Below are positions 42,691 to 54,759 of a stretch of DNA of 64,000 bases, one piece after another; within the stretch, counting starts at the first letter, position 1, and the number at the start of each line of letters is the position of its first letter. The notes under the pieces were generated by a model. That model saw only the letters and a list, made by a program, of their open reading frames with translations. It was not told the origin of the DNA and did no database searches. A program made the translations under genes and the position numbers. This DNA is from Chrysogorgia sp. JL179-B06 (lineage: Eukaryota; Cnidaria; Anthozoa; Scleralcyonacea; Chrysogorgiidae): the NCBI GenBank assembly GCA_035772405.1, contig JAYKKM010000179.1:5001-69000 (forward strand), read 5' to 3'.

Positions 42691-43902
42691 CACGGTTGTA
42701 CAAAGTTAAATAATGACCCAGATATTCCAACATTGAAAGGAAAAGCTGCCAATTAGGCATGGAGTTTACTTGAAACTGAGTCTGACATGGAAGATTTTGA
42801 ATTTATTTTCCAGCCTGTTATAGATGATGGCAAATAATCAGAGAGACAGGTGTTAAGGTAAGAACTGGCTGGGATAATACAAGAAACAAGTCTTATATGG
42901 CATTACAAAATAACAGATATTTTGTTCCTTTTTTGTTGTAAGGTATATTGATTGGCTTGTAAAAATGGAGAATTCCTGAAAGATTTCCAATATTTCTAAG
43001 TTAATTATGTGTTGTATTTTATAAATATTATTAACCAATTTATATAATACACTTAGATGGACAAGTTGACAAATCCTTGTCACGCATTTATCATTTGTAC
43101 TCAGATGAATGTGCAAATGAAATATGACAAAAATAAAATCATACTGCACTGCAATATCTTGGGATTTGGACTAAAGTTTTATGGGTGTTATTTTGCAAAG
43201 TTATAGAGCAGTCAAGTCCATATTATTTTATCCCTAACCATGGTTATTTTGTAGTACAAATCACTAAAAAATATAGTTTACACAATAATGTGTGATGATT
43301 GTCTTTAATGTTAAGGCTTTATAATCTCATTACAGGTATGCACATTCTTATACAAAATTTGATGCTTTACGTTTCAACAGATGTACTATTATGGACCACA
43401 ATTTATGTACATTCATAAATAGTAATTGTAATATTGCAATTGGAAATGAATATTAAAATTACTATCAACCGAGAAAATATACAGTGCTGATCAACCAGAA
43501 AGTGATTCACAATATGTAACAACCATCATTGCAGACTACTGGAATGATAATTATTGAAAAAGAGAAGTGAACTACAATTTGTAAAAAATTACAGATACAT
43601 GTATATAAAACATTAAATTGAACAAATGAACTATACAATACATTTATATTTAATTAATTTTTATCCCAAAACATACTCTGTAATTGGATATTTAATCAAA
43701 TTTTTAATTCCAATTTTTGCCAAGTGAGGTCGAACTTGATAAACGAAAATATAATGTCATAAAGAGGAATAGCAATTTTTCGAGTCGGCTTCAATTCAAG
43801 TTACATAGGTCCGTTATCGAGATCCAAAAATCTTTCTTCTCAGGTCAAACAGAAAATATAAATTATGAAAACCTGTTCGTGTTTGCACTTATTTAACAAG
43901 AA
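42691..43902. other. No gene recognised
   Basis: Very AT-rich; no exon-like stretch or repeat structure was seen. Confidence 0.5.
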
Positions 43903-44625
43903 CTTGGCAAGATCTTGGCAAGATTTTGGCAAGATATTGCCAAGATTTTGTTGTGTCTAACAGGTATTTATTATTATAAATGTAAGAATAAAAATATATT
44001 TGCAACACTTTCCAGGTAGGTCAAACTTCCAATTAAACCGCCATTACAATATATTTGGCAAAATCTGGAACAATATTGGCAAGATCCTGCCACAATCTTG
44101 GCAAGATCCTTCTATAATCTTGGTAAGATCCTGCTACAATATTGGCAATATTCTGCTACAATCTTTGGAAAATCCTGCTACAATCTTGGCAAGATCCTGC
44201 CACAGTCTTGGCAAGATTCTTCCACAATCATGGCAAGATCCTGCTCCAATCCTGGAAAGATCCTGTCACAATCTTGGCAAGATCCTGCTACAATCTTGGA
44301 AAAATCCTGCCACGTTCTTGGCAAGATCCTGTCGCAATCTTGGCAAGATTCTGTCACAATCTTGGCAAGACCCTGCCACATTCTTGGCAAGATCCAGCTA
44401 CAATCTTGGCAAGATCCTGCCACAATCTTCAAGATCCTGCCACAATCTTGGCAAGATCCCGTACAATCTTGGCAAGATTCTTCTCATGAATCTTGGCAAG
44501 ATTCTTCTCATGAATCTTGGCAAGATCCTGCCTCAATCTTGGCAAAATCCTGCTACATGCAAGATCCTGTCACAATATTGACAAGATATGTCCCGTCACA
44601 ATCTTGACAAAATTATTTTAAACTG
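43903..44625. repeat. 22-bp minisatellite, about 25 copies
   Basis: The unit CTTGGCAAGATCCTGCTACAAT has single-base variants. It starts as shorter CTTGGCAAGAT units at 43903-43955, is broken by unique sequence at 43960-44040, and then runs to 44625. As 22 is not a multiple of 3, all three plus frames stay open; these frames are artefacts. Confidence 0.93.
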
Positions 44626-45734
44626 TTTATGTATAAAACAGGTGCAAAACTAAATTTTTTACTGTCGCCTAGCTATTAGATTCGTTTCGTACTTTTATTG
44701 GTCTCTGGTGCCTCATTTGATTGAATAAAATAGGAAATATTTTATCTCAACTCAGTAACTCATGTGTAGTTCAAACACAGAACTATAAACATCTATAGCC
44801 TTTTGGATTGAATGTCTATATAAACCTACATCCACGATTTTATTGCTTGACTGTAGAGTCTGCACGCAGGTTAGTAGAAACCCGCAAAATTATTTCCGGA
44901 AAAGGGAAATGATTCCGTATATGGACATATTTACCATAGGTCCTAGCAAGTTAATGTTAAGCAGTTGCGGCGGTTGCGCCATATTTGAAATTTTAAATTC
45001 TCTCGACTCTCGTGGTCGCTAAAGCACTTGTTTGGAGCTATATTGCTTTGTGTCTTTGATACTTTGTTTGGTAAACTGCTTGTTGTTACAATTTCAAAAG
45101 AAATGTCGGATCATCAATTATTCATCGGTCTTAGCAAAGTTTGAAGGTATGTCTGATAAGCTACTAACGTATCTGAACGTTTGAAGCAGCAATAAATACG
45201 AAATCAAATATAGTTGATGTGAACTTATCTTATCAAAACTTTGTTTTAGAGGATTCCATATTGTATGGGAAGAGTTAATTTCCAATGGGAATGTGGGTAA
45301 TCGAGTGAGAATTAACGTGGATAATCAAAACAATTTGAACGATGAAGAAAGGCAATCCTTTATCTTGTCCTAGGAAACAAAGCAGTGTTATGTTATACGG
45401 AAATTTGTTGGAAATAACAGTTTACATAACCTTTCACTTGTTTATAATAATGATGATTAAGTATGAATAATAATCAGCAACACGGAATTTCTAAAATTTA
45501 AATCCTTGACCTTGCTATAAAAAGCACAAGTTCAGAGAGTAATGGCATATGTGATATTTCGTTTTATAAGTGTTGTTATCATACATTTTATGTATACATT
45601 TAACTTCCACACATTTGGTATTATTCATAGGATTTGGTATTATTCATAGGATTGTATACCGGTTGTGATTAATTATAGATTTTTAATTTTTTTAATGTGA
45701 TTAAAATGCATGTGGCAAACCATGTGAATCAGCT
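44626..45734. other. No gene recognised
   Basis: AT-rich sequence without open frames of note or clear repeats. Confidence 0.5.
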
Positions 45735-45890
45735 CAGACTATACCTTGACAATTGTCAAGCATAAAGAGACCCAGACAGAGCTCGAGCTTGTAACCTTTT
45801 GATTGCCAGTGACATGCTCTATAATCACTGAGCTGTCAAAACGTGTATGGAAATAGCAATCAAACCATATGGTTTGATTGCTATTTGTAC
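45735..45890 (-). mobile_element. tRNA-derived SINE copy and adjoining palindrome
   Basis: On the minus strand GACAGCTCAGTGATTATAGA (A-box-like) is followed by CAATCAAAAGGTTACAAGCT (B-box region), as in a tRNA head, and then a body with TTGACAATTGTCAAGG. It resembles the copies near 55.7 and 57.4 kb. Beside it, 45852-45883 is a perfect 32-bp palindrome (ATAGCAATCAAACCAT and its complement). It is degenerate and not a functional tRNA gene. Confidence 0.6.
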
Positions 45891-46179
45891 ATTACTGCAT
45901 ATTCAACAGATACAAAAGTATATATGGGAAATTGCCTGGGACTCATTTTCTGGGGATTTTAGGTTGACGATTGTCCAGGTAAATTGTAATAATAATCACT
46001 ACTATATATATTTTGCATAACAAGTTAGTTTAACCCTTTAAGCCCAGTATCAAACTATAGATTCTCCTTACTGGTCTCCAGACATTTCTTATAGTACTAG
46101 TTGGGAGAAGTTGTTTTAAAAACACGTGAGTCTATCTTTGGTGATCATTTCCTTTATTCTCATTACCTCTAATCTATGC

Positions 46180-48330
46180 CTGGTTAACCATTGATGTTAG
46201 GAGTATTTTGATGTTGATCACTCATGGGACTTACATTACCCCGGAAATTAAACAGCTGATGAAAACGCGGGACAAGTGGCACAAAAGTGCAATAAAAACA
46301 CAGGACAAGCTTCATTGGAATGCATATAGGTTTTTTAGATAAGAGGTAAAACGTGAAATTCGCATAGCGGAGAAGGAACATGTACGTGAAGAACTCCGAA
46401 ATAGTAATGGGAACACCAACTATCCATGGAAAGTTACAAATCGTTGTCTCCCAAAGAAAACAACGCCTCCAAGTACCACAGAGGACCCTCTAAAGCTAGC
46501 GAACAAATTTAACGAATTTTATACATCCGTGGGGAAAACTACAGCGACATAGGCTGAAGCTCTTTCCAATGAATACGGCCTTCACATTCACGATTACGAA
46601 CGATTTCCCTTTCCCCTTACTAAAAATGCAAACCTAGATGATGACCAACATGAAAAGTTTGAATTCCAACCAGTCGCCGAAGAATATATAGGGAAAATTA
46701 TTAAATGCTTACCAACAAATAAAGCACCTGGATACGTTAAAGTTACAGCCAGAATCCTAAAAGATAGCCTTGTGGTCACTCTCCCGATAATTACCGATCT
46801 AATAAATAATTTCTTTTCTACAAATACATTTGTACAGGCTTGAAAATCTGCCCAAGTCATTCCCAATGATAAAACTAGTGATTCCGATGAGCAGTGCAAC
46901 ACACGTCCTATATAACTTTTACCCACCATGTCCAAGGTATGCGAAAGAACTGCTCATTCGTAATTCGTTGATTTTTTGGAAACAAATGCAATTATATCCC
47001 ATTTACAAAGTGGAAATAGGAAAGTCCATTCCACTGAGACAACCTCGCTATATTTTACAGACGAAATTTTGAAAAACATGGATGACAAATACATTTCTTT
47101 GGTTGTCCTATTGGATATGTCGAAAGCTTTCGATAGTATCCGCCATGACTTACTTCTGTCAAAGCTTCGTAATATAGGTCTATCCGACGCCGCACATGCC
47201 TGGTTTGAAAGCTATTTATCACATAAGTCAAGTAGTCAAAATAGAGAACACCCTGTCCGATCCTCTCACTTTGACAGTGGGAGTACCGCAAGGGTCAATC
47301 TTGGGTCCCGTATTATTTACGCTGTATGTAAATTATGACCTATTGTCTGTTCCCAAATCGTGTAAAGTAATGGGCTATGTGGTTGACACAAATATCTCCC
47401 TGGCCACTCCACAAAAAATCTACACGACGCTGTTCTTGCACTTAATCATGATCTCATGGAAATATCGAGATGGTGCTGTGCAAACTCGCTGTTGATTAAC
47501 CCTGACAAGACAAAACTCCTGCATGGTCCTTGGCGTACCACAGCTGACTCGAAACCTGTCAGCTCTACCACCTGTTAAGTTATTGGGAACTGTGATCAAC
47601 CCTGTACAATCTGCTAGGGACCTGGGAGTAATGCTAGATTCCCACCTCAAATATAACGATCATATCAAAAAAGACAGTTGCATGTTGCATGTTTAGGATA
47701 ATTAGAATTAACAGGATTAATTAAGAATCTTCTGGATAAAAAGACACTTGTCTTTTTACTTTACTCTTATGTATTTAGTAAATTATATTACTGCTCTACT
47801 GTGTGGAGCTGTATATGTCTAAAGAAAACATACAAAAGCTCCAGTTAGTCCAGAACGTCGCACGTATAATTGTTCTGGGTCTCCGGAAGTATGATCATAC
47901 ATCTGAGGGTCTTACATCACTTAACTGGCTCAGCGTGAATGACAAACTAATTCTGAATGATTCTGTAATGGTACACAAATGCTTAAATGATTGAGCACCT
48001 AGCTATCTTTCGAAAAAACGATCAAGTACACATGCTAGAAATACTAGACACAATAACGACTTAAATCTTCCAAAATGTAGATTAAGTACTGGCCAGCGAT
48101 CATTTGCCTTTAGAGGAGCCAAACTTTATAACGATCTACCTAAGGACATAACAGATACTGAAGATACTAAAAATTTTAAAAGGAAGCTCTGTAACTATCT
48201 ATTTAGTGAATAATGTCATTGACGTGTAAATAGTTAATTTAATTTAATTTTTTCCTGATACATTGTAGCGGAACAGCCCTATTTCAGGGAGCTATAATAA
48301 ACGTACTCTACTCTACTGTCTACTCTACTT
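46180..48330 (+). mobile_element. Sense LINE, decayed, linker to 3' tail
   Basis: Plus-strand pieces in order: KREIRIAEKEHVREELRN (linker), IIKCLPTNKAPGYVKVTARI (start of RT), VVLLDMSKAFDSIRHDLLLS, TVGVPQGSILGPVLFTLYVN, LLINPDKTKLLHG, RDLGVMLDSHLKY and NVARIIVLGLRKY (C-terminus). It ends with CGGAACAGCCCTATTTCAGG and a (TACTC)-rich tail at 48300-48330. The YADD motif reads YVVDTN, so the catalytic Asp pair is damaged. Frame changes and stops are frequent. It is CR1/L2-like by these motifs. Confidence 0.85.
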
Positions 48331-48719
48331 TTAAAGGGTTAATAGAAGACTTGTAACAAAGCAATATTATTAATAATTTGGCACGGAGGTTATGCCAGAA
48401 TTTACGGTTACCAATGAGTAAATTAATAAAATACAAAAATATGGATGCTCCAAAACGGGTTAAGATTTTATTCAACGTTTCGACTAACATCAGGAATGAT
48501 GAAATGTTAACCATTTTCATGTTTTGTATTTTATTAATAACTTTGGCTATGGTCTTTAGTTTATTATGGAACTGTTATGTGTATTTTAATTTGGTTGTTT
48601 ATTGCTTTTTAACATATTATAGATGAAGTTGAAAAACTGTTATTGAGTTTATTTTGGTAAGTTTATGTTTATTTACTAGGTAATATTTTTTTATTATGTT
48701 GGCCAAAGAGCACATGCAT
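48331..48719. other. No gene recognised
   Basis: AT-rich. The overlapping opposite-strand frames at 48320-48626 have no motifs. Confidence 0.45.
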
Positions 48720-50349
48720 AAATGAACAATTATATATCAAATATCGCAGTTCCAAAAACCAACGGCGAGATCCGTGTCTTCGTCGACATGCGTCAAGCCT
48801 GCAATACCGCAATCACTCGCGAACGACATCCAATTCCTACTGTCGATTTGCGATGGAGATATCATCAGATTGAGCTACTTCCGGATTCAAGACCAATTAC
48901 AACCTTTGTTATCCACAAGGGCTTATATCAATACAAACGACTGATGTTCGGAGTTTCGTCAGCACCCAAGATCTACCAGCACATCACCCAGCAAGCCTTT
49001 CAAGGATGTCCTGGTAAAAGAAACATGTCTGATGACATCATCGTTTATGGCAGAACCAACCAGGAGCACGACTAGCACCTTGCCAAGGTGTTGCAGCGAC
49101 TGCAAGACAAAGGCCTCACTCTCAACCGTGAGAAATGTGTGTTTGGTGTAAAAAAGCTGACCTTGTTTGGGTTTGAGGTGTCGATACCAAGAAAGTAGAT
49201 CCTATCCGTGAAGCTCGAGCGCCTGCCAATGCCGCTGAATTCCGCAGTTTTCTGGAACTTGTTACTTATACTGTTCATGATTCATTCCTGATTTTGCGAC
49301 CGTCGCGGAGCCGCTACGCCTCCTGACCCGCAAAGGCACTCTACGGCGATGGAGCTCTGTGCACCAGAATGCCTTTCTCACAAGAACATCCTCACAAGTC
49401 AACATGTTATGGTACATTACGATCCATTAGCTCCGAGTTGATGCCAGCCGTGTTGGGCTTGGAGTGGTACTAACGCAGACCAGAAAGGCACAACAAGACC
49501 TGTAGCATATGCAAGTCGCTTCTCTGATATCGAACGTCGCTATTCCCAGACGGAGAAGGAAGCTCTCGCAGTAGTTTGGGGTGTGAAAAATTTCCCATCT
49601 ATCTATATGGTACGGACTTCACCCTGTATACTGACCACAAGCCTCTGTATCGATCGCTGGGCACTCCGCTTGCAGCCGTACAGATTCACCATCACACATA
49701 TTCCCCATCACACATATTCCTGGTTCCACAAACCCGGCTGATGTGCTTTCCCGATTACCTCTCACGAATCAGTCATTTACCGAGCGTGATATAGCTGACG
49801 AATACGTCAGTTATATTGTCTCCAATGCGGTGCCCAACGCCATGACGCTAGAGCAAATTCGCCTATCATGGATGGCCGATCCGATTCTACAGAGCGTCCA
49901 ACAGTGCATCACATCCAACCAATGGACGAATAAAGAGAACATCAAGCCGTACTTCAACGTGCGACAAGGAACGAGAATTATCATACCAAGTCAACTGCAA
50001 CAGTCTAAACTGAACCTAGCTAACGAAGGCCACCAAGGTGTCATCAAGACTAAACAGCTCCTTCGATCGATTGAAACCATGATTAGCCAATATACGTACC
50101 CTGCCAAGCTCAAGGTCCGAAGACCAACCCATAATCACTAATTCGGATGTCAACGATGCCCACCTTGCCTTGGCAGACTCTTCACATCGACTTGTGTGTG
50201 CCATTTCCCACTGGTGAATCCTTATTAGTCGTGGTGGATGCATGTTCTCGGTGACCAGCAGTCGAAATAATATCAAGCACCACAGCAACCGCCATAATTC
50301 CGTCGTTTGGAAAAACTATTCTCACAGTTTGGCTACACTGTTAATTCTT
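48720..50349 (+). mobile_element. Gypsy-type LTR retrotransposon, pol part (left piece)
   Basis: The plus strand shows RT (VPKTNGEIRVFVDMRQACNT, RLMFGVSSAPKIYQ, MSDDIIVYG, the last in place of the usual VDDI), RNase H (VAYASRFSDIERRYSQTEKE, TLYTDHKPL), the linker before integrase (EGHQGVIKTKQLLR) and the start of the integrase core (LHIDLCVPFPTGESLLVVVD, ACSR). Gag, protease and the 5' LTR are missing. Stops and frame changes occur throughout. The integrase frame runs into the unit that starts at 50350; the last codons of pol appear at 54.78 kb. Confidence 0.85.
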
Positions 50350-50665
50350 GGGAGCTGAAACAACTCCAAAGGTGGTGTTGAAACCACTCCCAAGAGTGGA
50401 GTGAAATATTTAGAGTTGATTTGACTCCATTATTGGAGTTTAAATAACTCCAGTCTGGAGTGAAGTTTGGTACAAGCTATTTTTGGAGTTGTTTTCACTC
50501 TTTTTGAAAATCACTCCACTTCACCATATATTTGTGGAGTTGTTTCTACTCCTAGGTAGAGTGGAAACGACTCCTGTTTTAGAGTTAAATTGATGGAGTG
50601 AAAATGACTCTACCAAGTGGTGTTGTTATAACTCCTCTGTGGAGTGGATTACTCCAATATTGGGT
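50350..50665. repeat. Left array of 17-bp ACTCC palindromes
   Basis: About ten to twelve motifs such as GGAGTTTAAATAACTCC, GGAGTTGTTTCTACTCC and GGTGTTGTTATAACTCC, spaced 5-20 bp apart. The 5-bp arms GGAGT and ACTCC are conserved while the spacing base content varies. Confidence 0.8.
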
Positions 50666-51777
50666 TACAAAGAACTGCATGATTTATGATGTTACCGGGC
50701 ATCTATTTTATTCACTTTAATATACAACTGCAATTTGATAGAATTACATATTTAAACAGAGTATATATACATATATTTATATATAATACTAGCATTTTCT
50801 AATAAAAATTAGTACTGTGCTCTGGAAGTGATTCCACTTTTTACAATTAAGAATTACTCGTTTTTGACCACCTTTGACGTCCCTTTGCTGCATTCTAAAT
50901 CACATGTAATATATTACAAATAATAAAATGCTCACAACTTACATAACTTATGACCATATATGATCTTGCATGTGCTCCACACTCCACAGCAATGTGTTAC
51001 TCTCCATTAATGAAGTACTTTATTTTAAACAAGTTTACGCTTCAATTTCAAATCTCATGCAAACAATTTTTGATTGTGTCCTTATCCCATTTGATTTAAC
51101 CTGATTAAGTGGTACATAACATGTAAAATCCTTGGAATATGCAATCTTGCAGTTACTTATACTGTATGTGGTTGAATAACTTGAGTTACTTATATGAGCT
51201 GTGACTGTGAGCAGTATGTCTCAATGAGGGGGGGGGGGGGGGGGGGGGGTAGGGTAAGGAAATCGTACAAACTATGAAATCATTCAAATGTGTTCAATTA
51301 TGTTTCAATTCTAATAACTGTTGTTTTTGTTTTAGGGTTATACGCTTTTATATGCGTTGAATAACAAGAATAGTTTGTTCAATCGATCGACAAATGTAAT
51401 TCATTCTGATTAGGACAGCCTTCTGTGGGAGGGGAGGGAGGCAGGACTTATTAGTTATCACGTGACATTGTAATATGATCAGGTCATTGAGAAATCAGAC
51501 CAGCTTTGAAGCTTTCCTTTTTGATTGTCTCGCATACAAGCAAGAAGTGTTATCAGTCTTTAGCCGCATCTTTGTTGTGTATTTGGTTCGTAGCCGTTCC
51601 CCCCGCCTGAAGTATAACTACAAGAGGTAAGCGTTTATATGTTGATTGAAGTATAAAATTGACCTTTTGTCCTTTTGATTTTCGCTTGAGTAGTCATCTA
51701 GTTCAACAACTCCCTTGGGCGATGATCGCTTTAATTTGTCTTTTGAACTCGTTCTTATCCCATGTAGTGCCGTAATA
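50666..51777. other. Noncoding 5' part of the SAM-gene unit
   Basis: AT-rich sequence with a G run at 51229-51250. The segment just upstream of the gene (51400-51777) is less AT-rich and would hold the promoter, but no TATA box was clear. Confidence 0.4.
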
Positions 51778-54398
51778 ATGGAAGCAAAGCTGCTCAATTG
51801 TATGATTAAAGCTCTCGTGAGACAAGAAACTGTTGAAGCTCTTTTAGAAGAGGAGGTAAGTGCACTCAAACGAACACAGATATTTTGGCGCTAAAACCGT
51901 TGGCGTTGACCTCTACAGATATAACGCTTAGATAAACCGTTGTAGTTATATTACTATGAAAGATTCCTGCCAGCAGAGGTCTCTCAAGGCCTCATAAGAT
52001 ACTTAAGGCAAAAAAGGGCAATGGACAAGAACCAGGATAATGAAGAAATCGGCGATTTTACCCTGTGATTAATTGTGAGCAGTGGTTGAACGCTATTAAA
52101 AAAGCTTTAAAATCTTAAATTTATACTATTTATAAGTGAATATTTAACAAATTGAATATGCAAGATTAAGCAGTAAATTAACATTATGTTAATTTAACAT
52201 AAAGCAAAGAAGACGCGTTTGATTAAATGAATGACAAAGATAATTAAGCACAGGGTGTATGTTTTACATTTCAGATTTTACCTATATTCTCACTCATTCC
52301 TGTTAGTTTTTATCGTCCCCTTTAGTTTTGTTGTTGATTTTTTTCTAAAATATTACTTGATACTGAAATTTCCACAGATGAGTTCTGTTCTTAAAATTAA
52401 TTATTAACTTTAAAACACAGCACTTGATCAGTTCATCTTGATTTGAAATGTATCTTTATTCCTTGTATCACAGCTTGACAATGCACAAGTTATTGCTAGT
52501 GTTAGCGATGAGCTACTGAGGTCCTGTGGGCTTAAAGCTGGGCAGATTGGCAGAATAAGATGTTCAATTGCAGAATACAAGAAAGCAGGACAAGATGTGG
52601 TATGTATGGACAGTATGGTGGTTTTAGAGTTTCAGGTGTACACTGTACAGTATAATATGGCCCTTTTGTTCCATTAGTTTTTAAGTGGAGGTATCCTAGT
52701 AAAATCATAGTCACAACTTCCATGCTAAGAAACACTAAAAACTGCAGATACTATATATTCTTCTGTTTTCATAACTCAGGGAAACTGTTCCGGCTTGTCA
52801 CCATTGGAGATGAGCATGTCATCGGTTGTTTACGAGTATAAACCATACCGGGCAAGTAGAGTATCACAAGAATATCATTCCAAATTTGACAGAGGCTCTG
52901 GAAGATAACCCCCATAAAAAATGTGGTAAGTTGATGGCAAGATACACTGAGGGCATTGTTTGGCTTTCTTGTGTTTTAAAATTAGTGAATTAAGTTACCT
53001 TTGAAACATTCTTGCCAGAAATCAGTCCAATATACAGTGCTCTATTAGGGCTAGAGCTTTGAACAACACTGATCAGTTCTAAAGAGGTTACTTAAAGTGC
53101 CTATATCATCTTCAGGGATTTTACATATAATTTGTAATATATGGAACATTCTGAGAAGAAATGCAGTGTATCTTCCTGGGCAAAAACTTCATCTTCATCG
53201 ACTTTTTCGCTGTTAATGTTGCTGGACATGACGTCAAAGTAGGATTTGCAAATTAGTTTTCTTTTGTTTCCAGGCACAAAAAATCTTAGTTTGACGTCAT
53301 GTCCGGTAACTTTAACATGCAGTAAATCCGTGAAGATGAAGTTTTTCCCTGAGAAGATATATTGCATTTCTTCTCAGAATGTTCTAAATATTACAAATAT
53401 GTAAAGACCCTGAGGATGATATAGGCACTTTAAAGAAGTTCCACTCAGCCACTTCTTTAATTGTTATTGTGTACAGTGTTAAATGCCCTATTTTGATATC
53501 ACTAAGTTACACACTTTACTGTAATTCATAACAGTAATGTATGTATGCATAATTTTGAAATTGCACTGAAAACTTTCTTATCTCCTACAACAGAAATTGA
53601 AGGTGCAGCTTCAGTAATTGCTCTGCCTACTCTACTGAAGGAGCGCAGCCAGGAAAGTGCTGTAATCAAAATTTGTTCCGTAAGTAACATGTAACATTTC
53701 AAGTAACTAGCGACAAATTACATAAAAACAGAAAGGTGAACTAATGCGCAAGCAATTTTTGTTAATTATAGCAGGGTCTTTGTTATAGTCGTCCCTTTTC
53801 TAATCCAGCAGCATCAAATCCTGATTGGAGCTAACATTTTCATTTCATACAATACATTAAATAACAGAAATAAAACTAAAGTTGTGAACATCTAGATCAA
53901 TAAGCAGCCTTCGCCAGTAACAGGTGTGATGAGTTACGGCACTTATTGCCAGCCTTGTTCAAACTTACAAATGTTGAAAATGTTGTGTGTAACTATACAT
54001 TATTACATGGTAAAAATGTGTCATTATCTTTGGGACATGGTTGATAGTAATGGTTATATGCTATTTTTTTCTTTTCCAGGAGAATGAATCAGTCGACAAG
54101 GCCATTAAGGAGTCTGTTTTCCCCAGGCTAGTGGCGGCAGGGGAAATCAATGACATTGACCCTCTTTACATTGTTGCAGAGGGGAAATTGGTGGCCAAAC
54201 TAAGTGGGACAAGTGTGGGGTTACCAATGGCACGTGCTCCTAATGGGTACTTACTATATTTTTAATATAGAGTACCCACTAAAGGCCAAAAATATTTACT
54301 TGTTTCTTGAGGCTATGCTCCTCGAAAACACAACGGAAGCCAAAAAGCATTTTAGCTTTGCAAAAATTTATGAAAGAACTCGAGTAAACTATAACTAA
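51778..54398 (+). pseudogene. SAM-domain-like protein, five exons, two frame changes
   Basis: Exon 1 (51778-51855) begins MEAKLLNCMIKALVRQETVE and ends GAG|GTAAGT. Exon 2 (52474-52599) reads LDNAQVIASVSDELLRSCGL and KAGQIGRIRCSIAEYKKAG. Together these form a SAM-like helical domain (residues about 1-65). Exon 3 (52780-52925) has one frame change near 52846 and continues NLTEALEDNPHKKC. Exon 4 (53594-53679) reads IEGAASVIALPTLLKERSQE. Exon 5 (from 54080) reads AEGKLVAKLSGTSVGLPMAR, then GYLLYF, and after a frame change NIEYPLKAKNIYLFLEAMLL to a stop at 54398. Exon phases agree (0,0,1,0) apart from exon 3, which has one base too many. The C-terminal pattern (LPxxRAxxGY...FNxEYP...FLExxLL) is that of the SAMD3-like proteins amplified in fish and cnidarians; their function is unknown. 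Probably non-functional, unless the two indels are assembly errors. Confidence 0.65.
53092..53433. mobile_element. TTAA-flanked MITE L in intron 3 of the SAM-like gene
   Basis: TTAA at 53092-53095 and 53430-53433. The ends AAGTGCCTATATCATCTTCA and TGAGGATGATATAGGCACTT are inverted, and the arms pair almost throughout. CRE octamers lie symmetrically at 53229 and 53292. It lies wholly within an intron. Confidence 0.88.
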
Positions 54399-54599
54399 TA
54401 TGTTAGTTTATTCCATGGTTTGTTATCATCAATATGCATTGTAAGATTTTGTTAGGTTAGATTGTTATTTGTATAGTTTCTGTATTAGTGTATATAGTAT
54501 TATAGTAATTTCTATATGATATATTTTGTGTATGTTTTAGCTATTAAATATTTTTTGGATGTATTTTGTACTTGGATTGTTGTTATACATACACTAGCT

Positions 54600-54759
54600 G
54601 AGATTGATGTTTGGTTCTGGAGTGAATTTCACTCCAGCATGCAGAGAGAGTTGTTTCAACACCAAAATGTGGAGTTATTTCAACTCCATTTTTGGAGTGA
54701 TTTCCACTCCAGTATGAGAGAGTTATTTCCACTCCACTCCTGGAGTGAATTTCACTCCA
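54600..54759. repeat. Right array of 17-bp ACTCC palindromes
   Basis: Six motifs including GGAGTGAATTTCACTCC (twice), GGAGTTATTTCAACTCC and GGAGTGATTTCCACTCC. They share the consensus of the left array. Confidence 0.85.

Larger units (their letters stand above)
50350..54759. mobile_element. 4.4-kb unit bounded by ACTCC palindrome arrays, inserted in Gypsy
   Basis: Both ends consist of short imperfect palindromes with consensus GGAGTKRTTTYMACTCC. Gypsy pol sequence lies directly outside each end, so the unit is an insertion or a captured segment. It contains a five-exon SAM-domain-like gene and, in the third intron, a TTAA MITE. A target duplication was not found, and about 250 codons of integrase are missing at the join, so the insertion may have come with a deletion. 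The superfamily is not recognised. Confidence 0.65.

Noticed and set aside
44000..44607. Plus and minus frames of up to 193 codons
   Set aside because: They are produced by the 22-bp minisatellite (ARSCHNLGKIL-type peptide repeats), not by a gene.
45760..45850. Possible tRNA gene on the minus strand
   Set aside because: Same SINE family; the cloverleaf is incomplete.
50350..50665. Palindrome array considered as CRISPR or bacterial operators
   Set aside because: Intervals are short and variable, the motif is degenerate, and the surroundings are eukaryotic.
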